Shown: positions 16,289 through 25,863 of the stretch, in pieces
Position numbering within the stretch: the first letter of the stretch is position 1
Layout: each line of letters begins with the position of its first letter
NCBI RefSeq assembly: GCF_008806975.1
Contig: NZ_CP031728.1
Location: forward strand, 3,183,501-3,247,500
Length of the DNA: 64,000 nucleotides
Source of the DNA: Cellvibrio sp. KY-GH-1
GTDB lineage: Bacteria; Pseudomonadota; Gammaproteobacteria; Pseudomonadales; Cellvibrionaceae
Direction: 5' to 3'
Notes under the pieces: generated by a model
Databases searched by the model: none
What the model saw: the letters and a program-made list of their open reading frames with translations, nothing else
What the model was told of the DNA's origin: nothing
Program-made: the position numbers and the translations under genes

Positions 16289-19200
16289 CTACCCTCCCTT
16301 ATTGTGGTCAAACAAATACCCCACTTCACGAACTTCACGATCTTCTTGTTTTTTATCTTTACGCTGCCGCAGAAGTTCCTTTTTCTTTTTGTTTACCTCG
16401 TCAAGAACGGGTAGAGGGTCGAAACCTCGCCATAAAGGTAACAAAGATACCAGCATCAACAGCAAGCTACTTGCTCTCAAAGACCAGACCAATATGCCGG
16501 TAGTAATTGAAAAAATTAACCCTGAGACTACAGCTCTACGATTTTGCTCCTCCTCCAAAGCCTCATCCATTTGTGCGCGCAATCGATGAATCTCGTTGTC
16601 AAAATCTGCAGCATCCCAAGGTGTAAAACCAGAATCAGGAGCAATCAGGGCAGCGAGTCTCGGAGATGCCGTAAGCGAGCTGAGCAAAAGATTATTATCG
16701 AGCTGCATTTTGTTTGCTCGCTCAATGTCACGACTGGACTTATCATTTTGATCAGTATTGTTTACATCATCATTTCCGCTTGATATCGCACTTCCATCAG
16801 AGGAGTAAATACCCTCTCCTAGCTCACCAACATCTCCTGTATTTTCCCCCTCATTTTCGTTCGGCAGCGGCGGCGTTATAATTGTTTCTGGCGGCACTAT
16901 CGGGGGAACTACCGGCAATTCAGTCGGAGGATTTAGAGGACGCTCAACTGATGGCGGATTGATCGGTGGAGCAACTGGTGGAGTGACGGGAGGCTCAACC
17001 GGCGGCCTGGGAGAAACCACCTCTGGTTCAATCACAGTTACTTGAAAGCTGGTTTCCACCCAGGCACCATCACTGTCTTGAGCTCGCAAAGTAACGACTG
17101 ATACCCCCAATGCCTGATCAGCAAACACCAAGGTCATGATTCCGGTAACAGGGTCAATCTGAATTGCTGTTACGACCAACTGATTGGTATTTTCTACGAC
17201 CGACCAACTCAATAAATACCCATCTTCGATATCACTGAATACCGTTTGCAAATCCGTTGAGAGCGGCAGACTTCCTGCGTAGACAGTAATATCCGCAATT
17301 GCCTCAGACACAGGCACATCATTTACAGAGGCAATATTGATGCGCACCACAGACTCAACCCAAGCACCCTGCTCATCTTGCGCCCTGATAACCAGATCAC
17401 TAGTGCCAAATTGATTTGCCCCATAATGAAACTGTATCAAGCCGGTAGCAGGATCAATGACTGCGCTAATCACCAAGCCGGGATTAGAATTACTCACTAC
17501 AGAGAACACCAAATCGCTGCTTGCGGTTTCCTCATCCGAAAATAGCACCCGCAAATCAAGCTGATCCCCCGATGCATCTTCCAGGTTGTTGATGACAATC
17601 ATTTCACCTGCAATGGGACGATCATTTACGACCAGTACATTCAATTGAAATTGAGCCGAGGAGGTCGCCTGGCCATCGCTGGCGACAACTTCAATCGATA
17701 GCGTATCTACGTCATTATTCGTGGGCACCCCACTGAATGTGCGAGTCGCCGCATCAAAACTCAACCAAGGGGGCAATGCACCGCCACCCACTAACTGTAC
17801 GCGGTAAGTTAGGGTATCGCCTACATCAGCATCGATAAATGTATTCGCGGCAAACTGAAAATTAAATGCAACATCCTCAGTCGCACTCTGACTAGGAATG
17901 GGATTTACAAGCACAGGAGCCTGATTAATGTTGCCAATAGCTTCACTAATAACAATATCGAACCTATCTGTAACAATACCGCCATTTCCATCGTTGGCAA
18001 TCACTTCAATCGATACAGTACCAACATCGCCATTTGTCGGCGTACCGCTAAATGTGCGAGTCGCCGCATTAAAAATTAACCACGCGGGTAAGGCACCGCC
18101 ACCCTCTAATTGCACACTGTAAGTGAGCGTATCGCCGACATCGACATCGCTAAAGGTGTTGGATGCAAATTGGAAATTAAACGCAGCATCTTCAGTGGCG
18201 TTTTGATCAGGAATCGCATTGGCGACGGTGGGCGCATCGTTGGTGTTGGCAACAGAAATGACAAACGTATCAGTGACAGTGCCGCCGTTGCCATCGCTGG
18301 CAATGACATCAATCGAAATCGAGCTCACATCACCATTGGTTGGCATTCCGCTAAAGGTGCGAGTCGCTGCATCGAAACTTAACCACACAGGTAATGCACC
18401 ACCACCCGCTAATTGCGCGCTATAGATCAAGGTATCGCCAGCATCCACATCAGCAAAGGTATTAGATGAAAACTGGAAATTGAAAACAGAATCTTCAGTC
18501 GCATTCTGATCGGGAATAGCGTTAGCAACCGTTGGTAAATTGTTGATGCCTGCATAAACCGTCAAATCAAATGTGTCTGTAACAATACCGCCATTGCCAT
18601 CGTTGGCAATCACGTCAATGGAGATTGAACCCACATCGGCATTCGCAGGTGTGCCACTAAAGGTACGCGTCACGGCATCAAAACTTAACCACGCCGGTAA
18701 GGCACCGCCACCCGCTAATTGTGCGCTATAGGTGAGCGTATCGCCCGCATCAACATCGGAAAAAGTGTTCGCCGCAAACTGGAAGTTAAAGGCTGAATCT
18801 TCAGTCGCGTTTTGATCGGGAATCGCATTGGCGATTGTTGGGGCATCGTTGGTATTGGCGATGAGAATATCGAAACTATCGGTGACAGTACCGCCGTTGC
18901 CATCATCGGCAATCACATCAATCGATACAGTACCGACATCGGCATTCGCCGGTGTACCACTAAAAGTGCGAGTCACTGCATCAAAACTCAGCCACGCGGG
19001 CAATACACCGCCACCCGCTAACTGCGCTGTATAAGTCAGTGCATCACCATCGACATCGTTAAACGTATTCGCAGCAAATTGAAAATTAAATGCAGCATCT
19101 TCAGTCGCGTTTTGATCGGCGATTGGATTAGCAACTGTGGGCGCATCATTGGTGTTGGCAACGGTAATAACAAACGTATCGGTGACGGTACCGCCGTTAC

Positions 19201-22200
19201 CGTCACTCGCAATCACATCAATCGATACTGTACCGACATCGGCGTTCGCTGGCGTGCCACTAAACGTGCGAGTTACTGCATCAAAACTCAGCCAGGCAGG
19301 TAATGCACCACCACCCGCTAATTGCACGCTATAAGTCAGCGTATCGCCCGCATCCACATCGTTAAATGTATTCGCAGCAAATTGAAAATTGAAAGCAGCA
19401 TCTTCAGTCGCGTTTTGATCGGCGATTGGATTAGCAACTGTGGGCGCATCATTGGTATTGGCAACGGAAATGACAAACGTATCGGTAACGGTGCCGCCGT
19501 TGCCATCGTTGGCAATCACGTCAATTGAGATTGAACCCACATCGGCATTCGCAGGTGTACCACTAAAGGTACGCGTCACCGCATCAAAACTCAGCCACGC
19601 CGGTAAGGCACCACCACCCGCCAATTGCGCGCTATAGGTGAGCGTATCGCCGACATCAACATCACTAAAGGTGTTAGATGCGAATTGAAAATTAAACACA
19701 GCATCTTCAGTCGCGTTTTGATCGGGAATCGCATTGGCAACGGTGGGTGCATCGTTGGTATTGGCGATAACAATATCGAAACTATCGGTAACCGTACCGC
19801 CGTTACCGTCACTCGCAATCACATCAATCGATACTGTACCGACATCGGCATTCGCCGGTGTACCACTAAAAGTGCGAGTCACTGCATCGAAACTCAACCA
19901 CGCGGGCAAGGCACCGCCACCCGCTAATTGCGCGCTATAGGTGAGGGTATCACCCGCATCCACATCGGAAAAAGTGTTCGCCGCAAACTGGAAGTTAAAG
20001 GCTGAATCTTCAGTCGCGTTTTGATCGGGAATCGCATTGGCGACCGTTGGCGCATCATTGGTATTGGCAACGGTAATGACGAACGTATCGGTGACGGTAC
20101 CACCGTTGCCGTCATCGGCAATCACATCAATTGAAATTGAACCCACGTCGGCATTCGCAGGTGTGCCACTAAAGGTACGCGTCACGGCATCAAAACTTAA
20201 CCACGCCGGTAAGGCACCGCCACCCGCTAATTGTGCGCTATAGGTGAGCGTATCGCCCGCATCAACATCGGAAAAAGTGTTCGCCGCAAACTGGAAGTTA
20301 AAGGCTGAATCTTCAGTCGCGTTTTGATCGGGAATCGCATTGGCGATTGTTGGGGCATCGTTGGTATTGGCGATGAGAATATCGAAACTATCGGTGACAG
20401 TACCGCCGTTGCCATCATCGGCAATCACATCAATCGATACAGTACCGACATCGGCATTCGCCGGTGTACCACTAAAAGTGCGAGTCACTGCATCAAAACT
20501 CAGCCACGCGGGCAATACACCTCCACCCGCCAATTGCGCGCTATAAGTCAGCGTATCACCGACATCGACATCGCTAAAGGTGTTAGATGCAAATTGAAAA
20601 TTAAACGCAGCATCTTCAGTCGCGTTTTGATCGGCGATTAGATTGACGACGGTGGGTGCATCGTTGGTATTGGCAACGGTAATGACGAACGTATCGGTGA
20701 CGGTACCACCGTTGCCGTCATCGGCAATCACATCAATTGAAATTGAACCCACATCGGCATTCGCAGGTGTGCCACTAAAGGTACGCGTCACCGCATCAAA
20801 ACTTAACCACGCCGGTAATGCACCGCCACCGGCTAATTGCGCGCTGTAAGTGAGCGTATCGCCAACATCAACATCGTTAAACGTATTCAAAGCAAATTGA
20901 AAATTAAATGCAGTATCTTCGATAGCGTTTTGATCGGGAATTGCATTGGCAACGGTGGGCGCATCGTTGGTATTGGAAACGGTAATGACGAAAGTATCTG
21001 TGACAGTACCTCCACGACCATCATCGGCAGTCACTTCTAGTGAAAAAGTTCCAACATCGTTATTCAACGGAATTCCGCTAAATGTGCGAGTCGCAGCATC
21101 AAAACTGAGCCATGCCGGTAATAAGCCTCCTCCGGCCGATTGCGCGCTATAGGTCAAGGTATCGCCAACATCCACATCTGCAAAAGTATTAGACGCAAAT
21201 TGGAAATTGAAAACAGAATCTTCAATCACATTCTGATCGGGAATAGCGTTAGCAACCGTTGGTAAATTATTGATGCCCGCATAAACAGTCAAATCAAATG
21301 TGTCTGTAACAATACCGCCATTACCATCGTTGGCAATCACGTCAATTGAGATTGAACCAAGATCGCCGTTTGTAGGTGTTCCACTAAAGGTGCGAGTCAC
21401 TGCATCAAAACTCAACCAGGCAGGTAATGCACCACCACCCGCTAATTGCGCGCTGTATGTCAGCGTATCGCCGACATCCACATCACCAAAGGTATTTGCA
21501 GCAAACTGGAAATTAAATGGTGAGTTTTCAGTTGCGTCCCTGTCTGGAATTGCATTGGTGACCGTTGGTGCATCATTGATATTGGCAACGGAAATGACAA
21601 ACGTATCGGTCACTGTGCTGCCGTTGCCATCGTTGGCAATCACATCAATCGATACAGTGCCGACATCGGCATTCGCAGGTGTGCCACTAAATGTGCGAGT
21701 TACAGCATCGAAACTTAACCACGCGGGTAAAGCACCACCACCCGCTAATTGCGCGCTATAAGTCAGCGTATCGCCGACATCAACATCGCTAAACGTATTC
21801 GAAGCAAATTGAAAATTAAACGCAGCATCTTCGGTGGCGTTTTGATCGGGAATCGCATTGGCAACGGTGGGTGCATCGTTGGTATTGGCGATAACAATAT
21901 CGAAACTATCGGTAACCGTACCGCCGTTGCCGTCACTCGCAATCACATCAATCGATACAGTGCCGACATCGGCATTGGCTGGCGTTCCGCTAAACGTGCG
22001 AGTTACCGCATCGAAACTTAACCACGCCGGTAAGGCACCGCCACCGGCTAATTGCGCGCTATAGGTAAGCGTATCGCCCGCATCAACATCGTTAAACGTA
22101 TTCGCAGCAAATTGAAAATTGAAAGCAGCATCTTCAGTCGCGTTTTGATCGGCGATTGGATTAGCAACTGTGGGCGCATCATTGGTGTTGGCAACGGTAA

Positions 22201-24700
22201 TAACAAACGTATCGGTGACGGTACCGCCGTTACCGTCACTCGCAATCACATCAATCGATACCGTACCGACATCGGCGTTCGCTGGCGTGCCACTAAACGT
22301 GCGAGTTACTGCATCAAAACTCAGCCAGGCAGGTAAGGCACCGCCACCGGCTAATTGCGCGCTATAGGTGAGCGTATCGCCGACATCAACATCACTAAAG
22401 GTGTTAGATGCGAATTGAAAATTAAACACAGCATCTTCGGTCGCATTTTGGTCGGGAATGGCATTAGCAACAGTGGGTGCATCATTGGTGTTGGCAACGG
22501 TAATAACAAACGTATCGGTGACGGTACCGCCGTTGCCATCGTTGGCAATCACATCAATCGATACAGTGCCGACATCACCATTGGCTGGCGTTCCGCTAAA
22601 CGTGCGAGTTACTGCATCAAAACTCAGCCACGCAGGTAATGCACCACCACCCGCTACTTGCGCGCTATAAGTCAGCGTATCGCCCACATCGACATCACTA
22701 AACGTGTTGGATGCAAATTGAAAATTAAACACAGCATCTTCGGTCGCATTTTGGTCGGGAATGGCATTAGCAACAGTGGGTGCATCATTGGTGTTGGCAA
22801 CGGTAATAACAAACGTATCGGTGACGGTACCGCCGTTACCATCGTTGGCTATCACATCAATCGATACAGTGCCGACATCACCATTGGCTGGCGTTCCGCT
22901 AAACGTGCGAGTTACTGCATCAAAACTCAGCCACGCAGGTAATGCACCACCACCCGCTACTTGCGCGCTATAAGTCAGCGTATCGCCCACATCGACATCA
23001 CTAAACGTGTTGGATGCAAATTGAAAATTAAACGCAGCATCTTCAGTGGCGTTTTGATCGGGGATCGCATTAACAACAGTGGGGGCATCGTTAACTGCAG
23101 TAATATCGATAGCTGCACTATCATCAGCCGACAAGCTGCCATCCGATACTGTGAGCGTCAATGTTGCATTAGCTGCAGGAGAATCCGAATCCGCCAAGTA
23201 GGAGAGTGTTGCCCCATTCCCTCCCGAAAAGAAATCATTTAATTGAGCAGCGGCTCCAGTAATAATCAAATTGTTAGAGCCATTACCCGAGGTAATCGAC
23301 ACACCAGTTGCCCCCACAACCGCTGTTAATTTGCTCGCTGCATCATTTACAGCCAATGTCACTGTTAACGAATCGCCATCTGCATCAGCGACTGTAATTC
23401 CGGTGCCGTGTAAATTAACCGCAACCTGCTCTGTAGCCGAATAATTCGTTAGAGGAATCGATATTGATGGGCTTGAATTTGCTACCGCCAAATTGGTGAC
23501 TCGAAATGCAAGATCGCGCCCACCAGCATCATCGATTCCGTTAATAATGTAAGTACCATCCGCATAGGTACCCGGATCAAAGATAGAAGCCCGCACTGCA
23601 TTATCGCCGACGCCCGCGTCAGAGCTAACAGCAAATACATAAGTATTCCCACCGGTAAGCAAAACCTCGTTATCCAACACGAAATTAACCCACTGAAAAC
23701 CAAAATCAGCATCGGTTGGCGCAATTACAAAAGTCCCCATCGCCAACACATTTCCACCCCAGGCATCCAACAATTGCACGGTCACAGTTTGAGCCCCACC
23801 CTGTGCACTGTTGTAGCTCAACATCAAACTAATTTGATCAACAGAAATACCTGAGGGATAACTAAAACTTTGCCCCATTTGAAATGCAGTAAGCGTATCC
23901 GAATTTAATGAGGGGTCAGCTGGCTCGCCAGTATCTATGTAAGTGATATCGGCTAAAACACCACTCCAAGCCAAAACTGTATCGGGCGAAAAAAGAGAAT
24001 TAGTTTCAATGGTTCCTATTTGCCGTTCGAGAACCCAGTCGGCTCCAGCTCGGCTATTACCCGTCAAATTATCACTGGCAGCAATGTCGGCGCCCGTCAA
24101 TTGATGTAAACGTTGTAAAAAGTTTTCGCCACTCGTATCTGCACCGAGAGTACAACCGTAGAGCAATATATCTGCATCTGCAGTCAACGCAGACCGCCAA
24201 GAAGAAATTTGAGTTTTATGCTCCTCAAGATTGCGCTCATTAAGAAGCTGGCCACCCAATTGCAAATTTCCCGCAACCGCGTGAGAAATGAGATGAATGG
24301 ATGACACGTTGGAAAAATGACTTAGATATTCCGTAATTTGCTCAACACCACCCACGGCCTGATCCAAATACAGAAGTTCGACTGAATTAGCGTCGTATCG
24401 AGAATAAATATCAGCTACCAATGTAGAATAATTATCTACACTGGTATCAACAAAAATTACAGTTGTCGAAGTAGCTGTTGTCGCTGAAGATGTGGAATAA
24501 ACATCATCGAAAGAATCCAAAGCGCCAACCAACACTGGCTCTGTCGGAAAATAAACACTGATTAAATCTAGCGACTCGGCTGCCTGAACAAGGTTATACC
24601 CATCAAAATCACCGTATTCAAAAACAGCGGCATCAGCGGTGGCAGAAAATAGTAGGCGAGGCTCAAGAGGTTCAATAAGAGGGCGTCGCTTAGTAGGCAT
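16289..24700 (-). CDS. Giant LEPR-XLL surface protein with 18 cadherin-like repeats
   Basis: This is a 2803-residue secreted or surface protein. The N-terminus has the LEPR-XLL motif (LEPRLLFSA, residues 12-20). A DUF4347-like domain follows (about 80-225; SSIHLISHAVAGNLQLGG and ADILLYGCTLGADTSGENF). Next come a jelly-roll-like segment (about 255-400) and one divergent cadherin-like domain. Residues about 537-2357 are 18 near-identical repeats of about 101 residues (NDAPTVANAIPDQNATED, ALPAWLSFD, SGTPANADVG), which are dystroglycan/He_PIG-type calcium-binding Ig folds. Two more cadherin-like domains and a Pro-rich stretch (PPVEPPVTPPVAPP) follow. The end is unusual: a coiled coil, two membrane segments and a basic KKKKELLRQRK tail. 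Likely an adhesin for cells or polysaccharide; the secretion route is unknown. Confidence 0.85.
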   Translation of the reverse strand: MPTKRRPLIEPLEPRLLFSATADAAVFEYGDFDGYNLVQAAESLDLISVYFPTEPVLVGALDSFDDVYSTSSATTATSTTVIFVDTSVDNYSTLVADIYSRYDANSVELLYLDQAVGGVEQITEYLSHFSNVSSIHLISHAVAGNLQLGGQLLNERNLEEHKTQISSWRSALTADADILLYGCTLGADTSGENFLQRLHQLTGADIAASDNLTGNSRAGADWVLERQIGTIETNSLFSPDTVLAWSGVLADITYIDTGEPADPSLNSDTLTAFQMGQSFSYPSGISVDQISLMLSYNSAQGGAQTVTVQLLDAWGGNVLAMGTFVIAPTDADFGFQWVNFVLDNEVLLTGGNTYVFAVSSDAGVGDNAVRASIFDPGTYADGTYIINGIDDAGGRDLAFRVTNLAVANSSPSISIPLTNYSATEQVAVNLHGTGITVADADGDSLTVTLAVNDAASKLTAVVGATGVSITSGNGSNNLIITGAAAQLNDFFSGGNGATLSYLADSDSPAANATLTLTVSDGSLSADDSAAIDITAVNDAPTVVNAIPDQNATEDAAFNFQFASNTFSDVDVGDTLTYSAQVAGGGALPAWLSFDAVTRTFSGTPANGDVGTVSIDVIANDGNGGTVTDTFVITVANTNDAPTVANAIPDQNATEDAVFNFQFASNTFSDVDVGDTLTYSAQVAGGGALPAWLSFDAVTRTFSGTPANGDVGTVSIDVIANDGNGGTVTDTFVITVANTNDAPTVANAIPDQNATEDAVFNFQFASNTFSDVDVGDTLTYSAQLAGGGALPAWLSFDAVTRTFSGTPANADVGTVSIDVIASDGNGGTVTDTFVITVANTNDAPTVANPIADQNATEDAAFNFQFAANTFNDVDAGDTLTYSAQLAGGGALPAWLSFDAVTRTFSGTPANADVGTVSIDVIASDGNGGTVTDSFDIVIANTNDAPTVANAIPDQNATEDAAFNFQFASNTFSDVDVGDTLTYSAQLAGGGALPAWLSFDAVTRTFSGTPANADVGTVSIDVIANDGNGSTVTDTFVISVANINDAPTVTNAIPDRDATENSPFNFQFAANTFGDVDVGDTLTYSAQLAGGGALPAWLSFDAVTRTFSGTPTNGDLGSISIDVIANDGNGGIVTDTFDLTVYAGINNLPTVANAIPDQNVIEDSVFNFQFASNTFADVDVGDTLTYSAQSAGGGLLPAWLSFDAATRTFSGIPLNNDVGTFSLEVTADDGRGGTVTDTFVITVSNTNDAPTVANAIPDQNAIEDTAFNFQFALNTFNDVDVGDTLTYSAQLAGGGALPAWLSFDAVTRTFSGTPANADVGSISIDVIADDGNGGTVTDTFVITVANTNDAPTVVNLIADQNATEDAAFNFQFASNTFSDVDVGDTLTYSAQLAGGGVLPAWLSFDAVTRTFSGTPANADVGTVSIDVIADDGNGGTVTDSFDILIANTNDAPTIANAIPDQNATEDSAFNFQFAANTFSDVDAGDTLTYSAQLAGGGALPAWLSFDAVTRTFSGTPANADVGSISIDVIADDGNGGTVTDTFVITVANTNDAPTVANAIPDQNATEDSAFNFQFAANTFSDVDAGDTLTYSAQLAGGGALPAWLSFDAVTRTFSGTPANADVGTVSIDVIASDGNGGTVTDSFDIVIANTNDAPTVANAIPDQNATEDAVFNFQFASNTFSDVDVGDTLTYSAQLAGGGALPAWLSFDAVTRTFSGTPANADVGSISIDVIANDGNGGTVTDTFVISVANTNDAPTVANPIADQNATEDAAFNFQFAANTFNDVDAGDTLTYSVQLAGGGALPAWLSFDAVTRTFSGTPANADVGTVSIDVIASDGNGGTVTDTFVITVANTNDAPTVANPIADQNATEDAAFNFQFAANTFNDVDGDALTYTAQLAGGGVLPAWLSFDAVTRTFSGTPANADVGTVSIDVIADDGNGGTVTDSFDILIANTNDAPTIANAIPDQNATEDSAFNFQFAANTFSDVDAGDTLTYSAQLAGGGALPAWLSFDAVTRTFSGTPANADVGSISIDVIANDGNGGIVTDTFDLTVYAGINNLPTVANAIPDQNATEDSVFNFQFSSNTFADVDAGDTLIYSAQLAGGGALPVWLSFDAATRTFSGMPTNGDVSSISIDVIASDGNGGTVTDTFVISVANTNDAPTVANAIPDQNATEDAAFNFQFASNTFSDVDVGDTLTYSVQLEGGGALPAWLIFNAATRTFSGTPTNGDVGTVSIEVIANDGNGGIVTDRFDIVISEAIGNINQAPVLVNPIPSQSATEDVAFNFQFAANTFIDADVGDTLTYRVQLVGGGALPPWLSFDAATRTFSGVPTNNDVDTLSIEVVASDGQATSSAQFQLNVLVVNDRPIAGEMIVINNLEDASGDQLDLRVLFSDEETASSDLVFSVVSNSNPGLVISAVIDPATGLIQFHYGANQFGTSDLVIRAQDEQGAWVESVVRINIASVNDVPVSEAIADITVYAGSLPLSTDLQTVFSDIEDGYLLSWSVVENTNQLVVTAIQIDPVTGIMTLVFADQALGVSVVTLRAQDSDGAWVETSFQVTVIEPEVVSPRPPVEPPVTPPVAPPINPPSVERPLNPPTELPVVPPIVPPETIITPPLPNENEGENTGDVGELGEGIYSSDGSAISSGNDDVNNTDQNDKSSRDIERANKMQLDNNLLLSSLTASPRLAALIAPDSGFTPWDAADFDNEIHRLRAQMDEALEEEQNRRAVVSGLIFSITTGILVWSLRASSLLLMLVSLLPLWRGFDPLPVLDEVNKKKKELLRQRKDKKQEDREVREVGYLFDHNKGG
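17628..23093 (-). repeat. 18 tandem 303-bp repeats encoding cadherin-like domains
   Basis: Eighteen in-frame copies of about 303 bp make up two thirds of the giant gene. Many neighbours differ by only a few bases, whereas the outermost copies are more diverged. Two copies (the 6th and 15th from the N-terminus) share the variant ending FDLTVYAGIN, which points to block duplication of several units at once. Copy number is likely to vary between strains by recombination. Confidence 0.9.
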
Positions 24701-24824
24701 GAATGAAAAAGCTCTGAATAATTAGTTATTCGTCAAATCCATGGCGTACCTTAAAGGCGGTCAAATCTGGCAACTGGCCCCATAAAAACCTCCAAAGAAC
24801 GCTAAGGCAACACAACCAATATCA

Positions 24825-24840
24825 ATAGCGTTATCGTTAC
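24825..24840 (-). promoter_or_regulatory. Operator-like site upstream of the giant adhesin
   Basis: Read on the minus strand this is GTAACGATAACGCTAT, sharing TAACGWTAACG with sites at 25692, 34731 and 43460. It lies 125 bp upstream of the adhesin start. A shared regulator is inferred. Confidence 0.35.
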
Positions 24841-24940
24841 CACATTATAGCACAAAAAACCTCGCCTGCAGCCAGCTTAATTAAATATTCTTATTATTGA
24901 TTTTTTAGCACCTTTAGCAATAATCAGGGTAGCGTTCTAA

Positions 24941-25567
24941 TTATTCCACCCAGCGAATATTAGCTAAAAGAAGTCGAGCCTTTCCGGTAGTACCAATACT
25001 GAACACATCCTCAGTGTAAACGGATGAAAAGTTCTCATAGAGATTATCGTTGAACTCCTTAAGGGTTAATTGAATTGTTTTCCAACCTTCGCCAGCTAAA
25101 GGCAGCCGATCCGTAATATCAATCTCTGCTCTCGTGGGATAACTGCCGATCCGAATACCGATTGGCCTGCTTGGGAATGTTTCCACTTTCACATCAAACA
25201 CTAAGGCGCTATAACGACTAAGATCCAAATAGCCGTGATAAGACTTGTAGAACAATAGGGAAAAACAATTGTCAGGCGTTACACAGCTATCACCGGTAAA
25301 ATCAATTAATCTGGCTTTAGTCCCGTCAGTCGGCCCATTCACCAACTCGCTGTGAAAAGCACTGGCATCATTGACGGCATAAATTGACCTCCCGAAATCA
25401 CCACTTTTCATATCACCCAGCAACTCCAATACATCCCGCGTTGGCTTGCCCCGCTCATTAAGCACAATTAATTCTTGAGCAAAAACCAATCCAGAAAAGA
25501 ATAAATAACTTGCCAGAAGAGAAACCAATGATAAATACAGATGATTCTTTATAACCATAATATTCAT
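24941..25567 (-). CDS. Secreted galactose-binding-fold (carbohydrate-binding-like) protein
   Basis: This is a 208-residue exported protein. A signal peptide (SLVSLLASYLFFSG, ending VFAQE) is followed by one beta-sandwich domain. The pattern YSALVFDVKVE, then RIGSYPTRAEIDIT and GEGWKTIQLTLKEF resembles the ExoP/CBM11-like modules found at the C-terminus of beta-glucosidases and similar enzymes. Here the module stands alone, suggesting a periplasmic or surface glycan-binding protein. Two Cys (in DSCVTPDNCF) may form a disulfide. The start has a good AAGGTGG site. It sits between the giant adhesin and the chemoreceptor, near an operator-like site at 25692, so a role in sensing or holding a polysaccharide is plausible. 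The family assignment is tentative. Confidence 0.5.
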   Translation of the reverse strand: MNIMVIKNHLYLSLVSLLASYLFFSGLVFAQELIVLNERGKPTRDVLELLGDMKSGDFGRSIYAVNDASAFHSELVNGPTDGTKARLIDFTGDSCVTPDNCFSLLFYKSYHGYLDLSRYSALVFDVKVETFPSRPIGIRIGSYPTRAEIDITDRLPLAGEGWKTIQLTLKEFNDNLYENFSSVYTEDVFSIGTTGKARLLLANIRWVE

Positions 25568-25691
25568 GCCACCTTAAAAGTACTGCCCCGGGAAATAAAC
25601 ACCAATTTATACAGCTGAAAAACTTTAATCAGCTTCATAGCGCAAAAAATAATGCTCAAAACAGCTATCTTTCGATTTACTATAGGCTAAT

Positions 25692-25708
25692 GTTAATGTT
25701 ATCGCTAT
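25692..25708. promoter_or_regulatory. Operator-like site between CBM-like and chemoreceptor genes
   Basis: GTTAATGTTATCGCTAT lies 125 bp before the leftward CBM-like gene and 156 bp before the rightward chemoreceptor gene. It resembles the sites at 24825, 34731 and 43460. Confidence 0.35.
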
Positions 25709-25863
25709 CGAGTTTATTTGTAGCACAAAGGCATGTGATGCAGAAATATATTCAGCGATAGATCTTAACGAAGAGTATTTCAGCCTACTCAATACTTGGC
25801 TGATCTAAGGACAAAGACCATAAATTAAAAAGTTCTTAAACATCCAAAACAGAATCAAAAAGT

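Noticed and set aside
17928..23242. Many 65-100-codon frames on the plus strand inside the giant gene
   Set aside because: They recur with the 303-bp period and are antisense shadows of the repeat, which keeps the opposite strand open.
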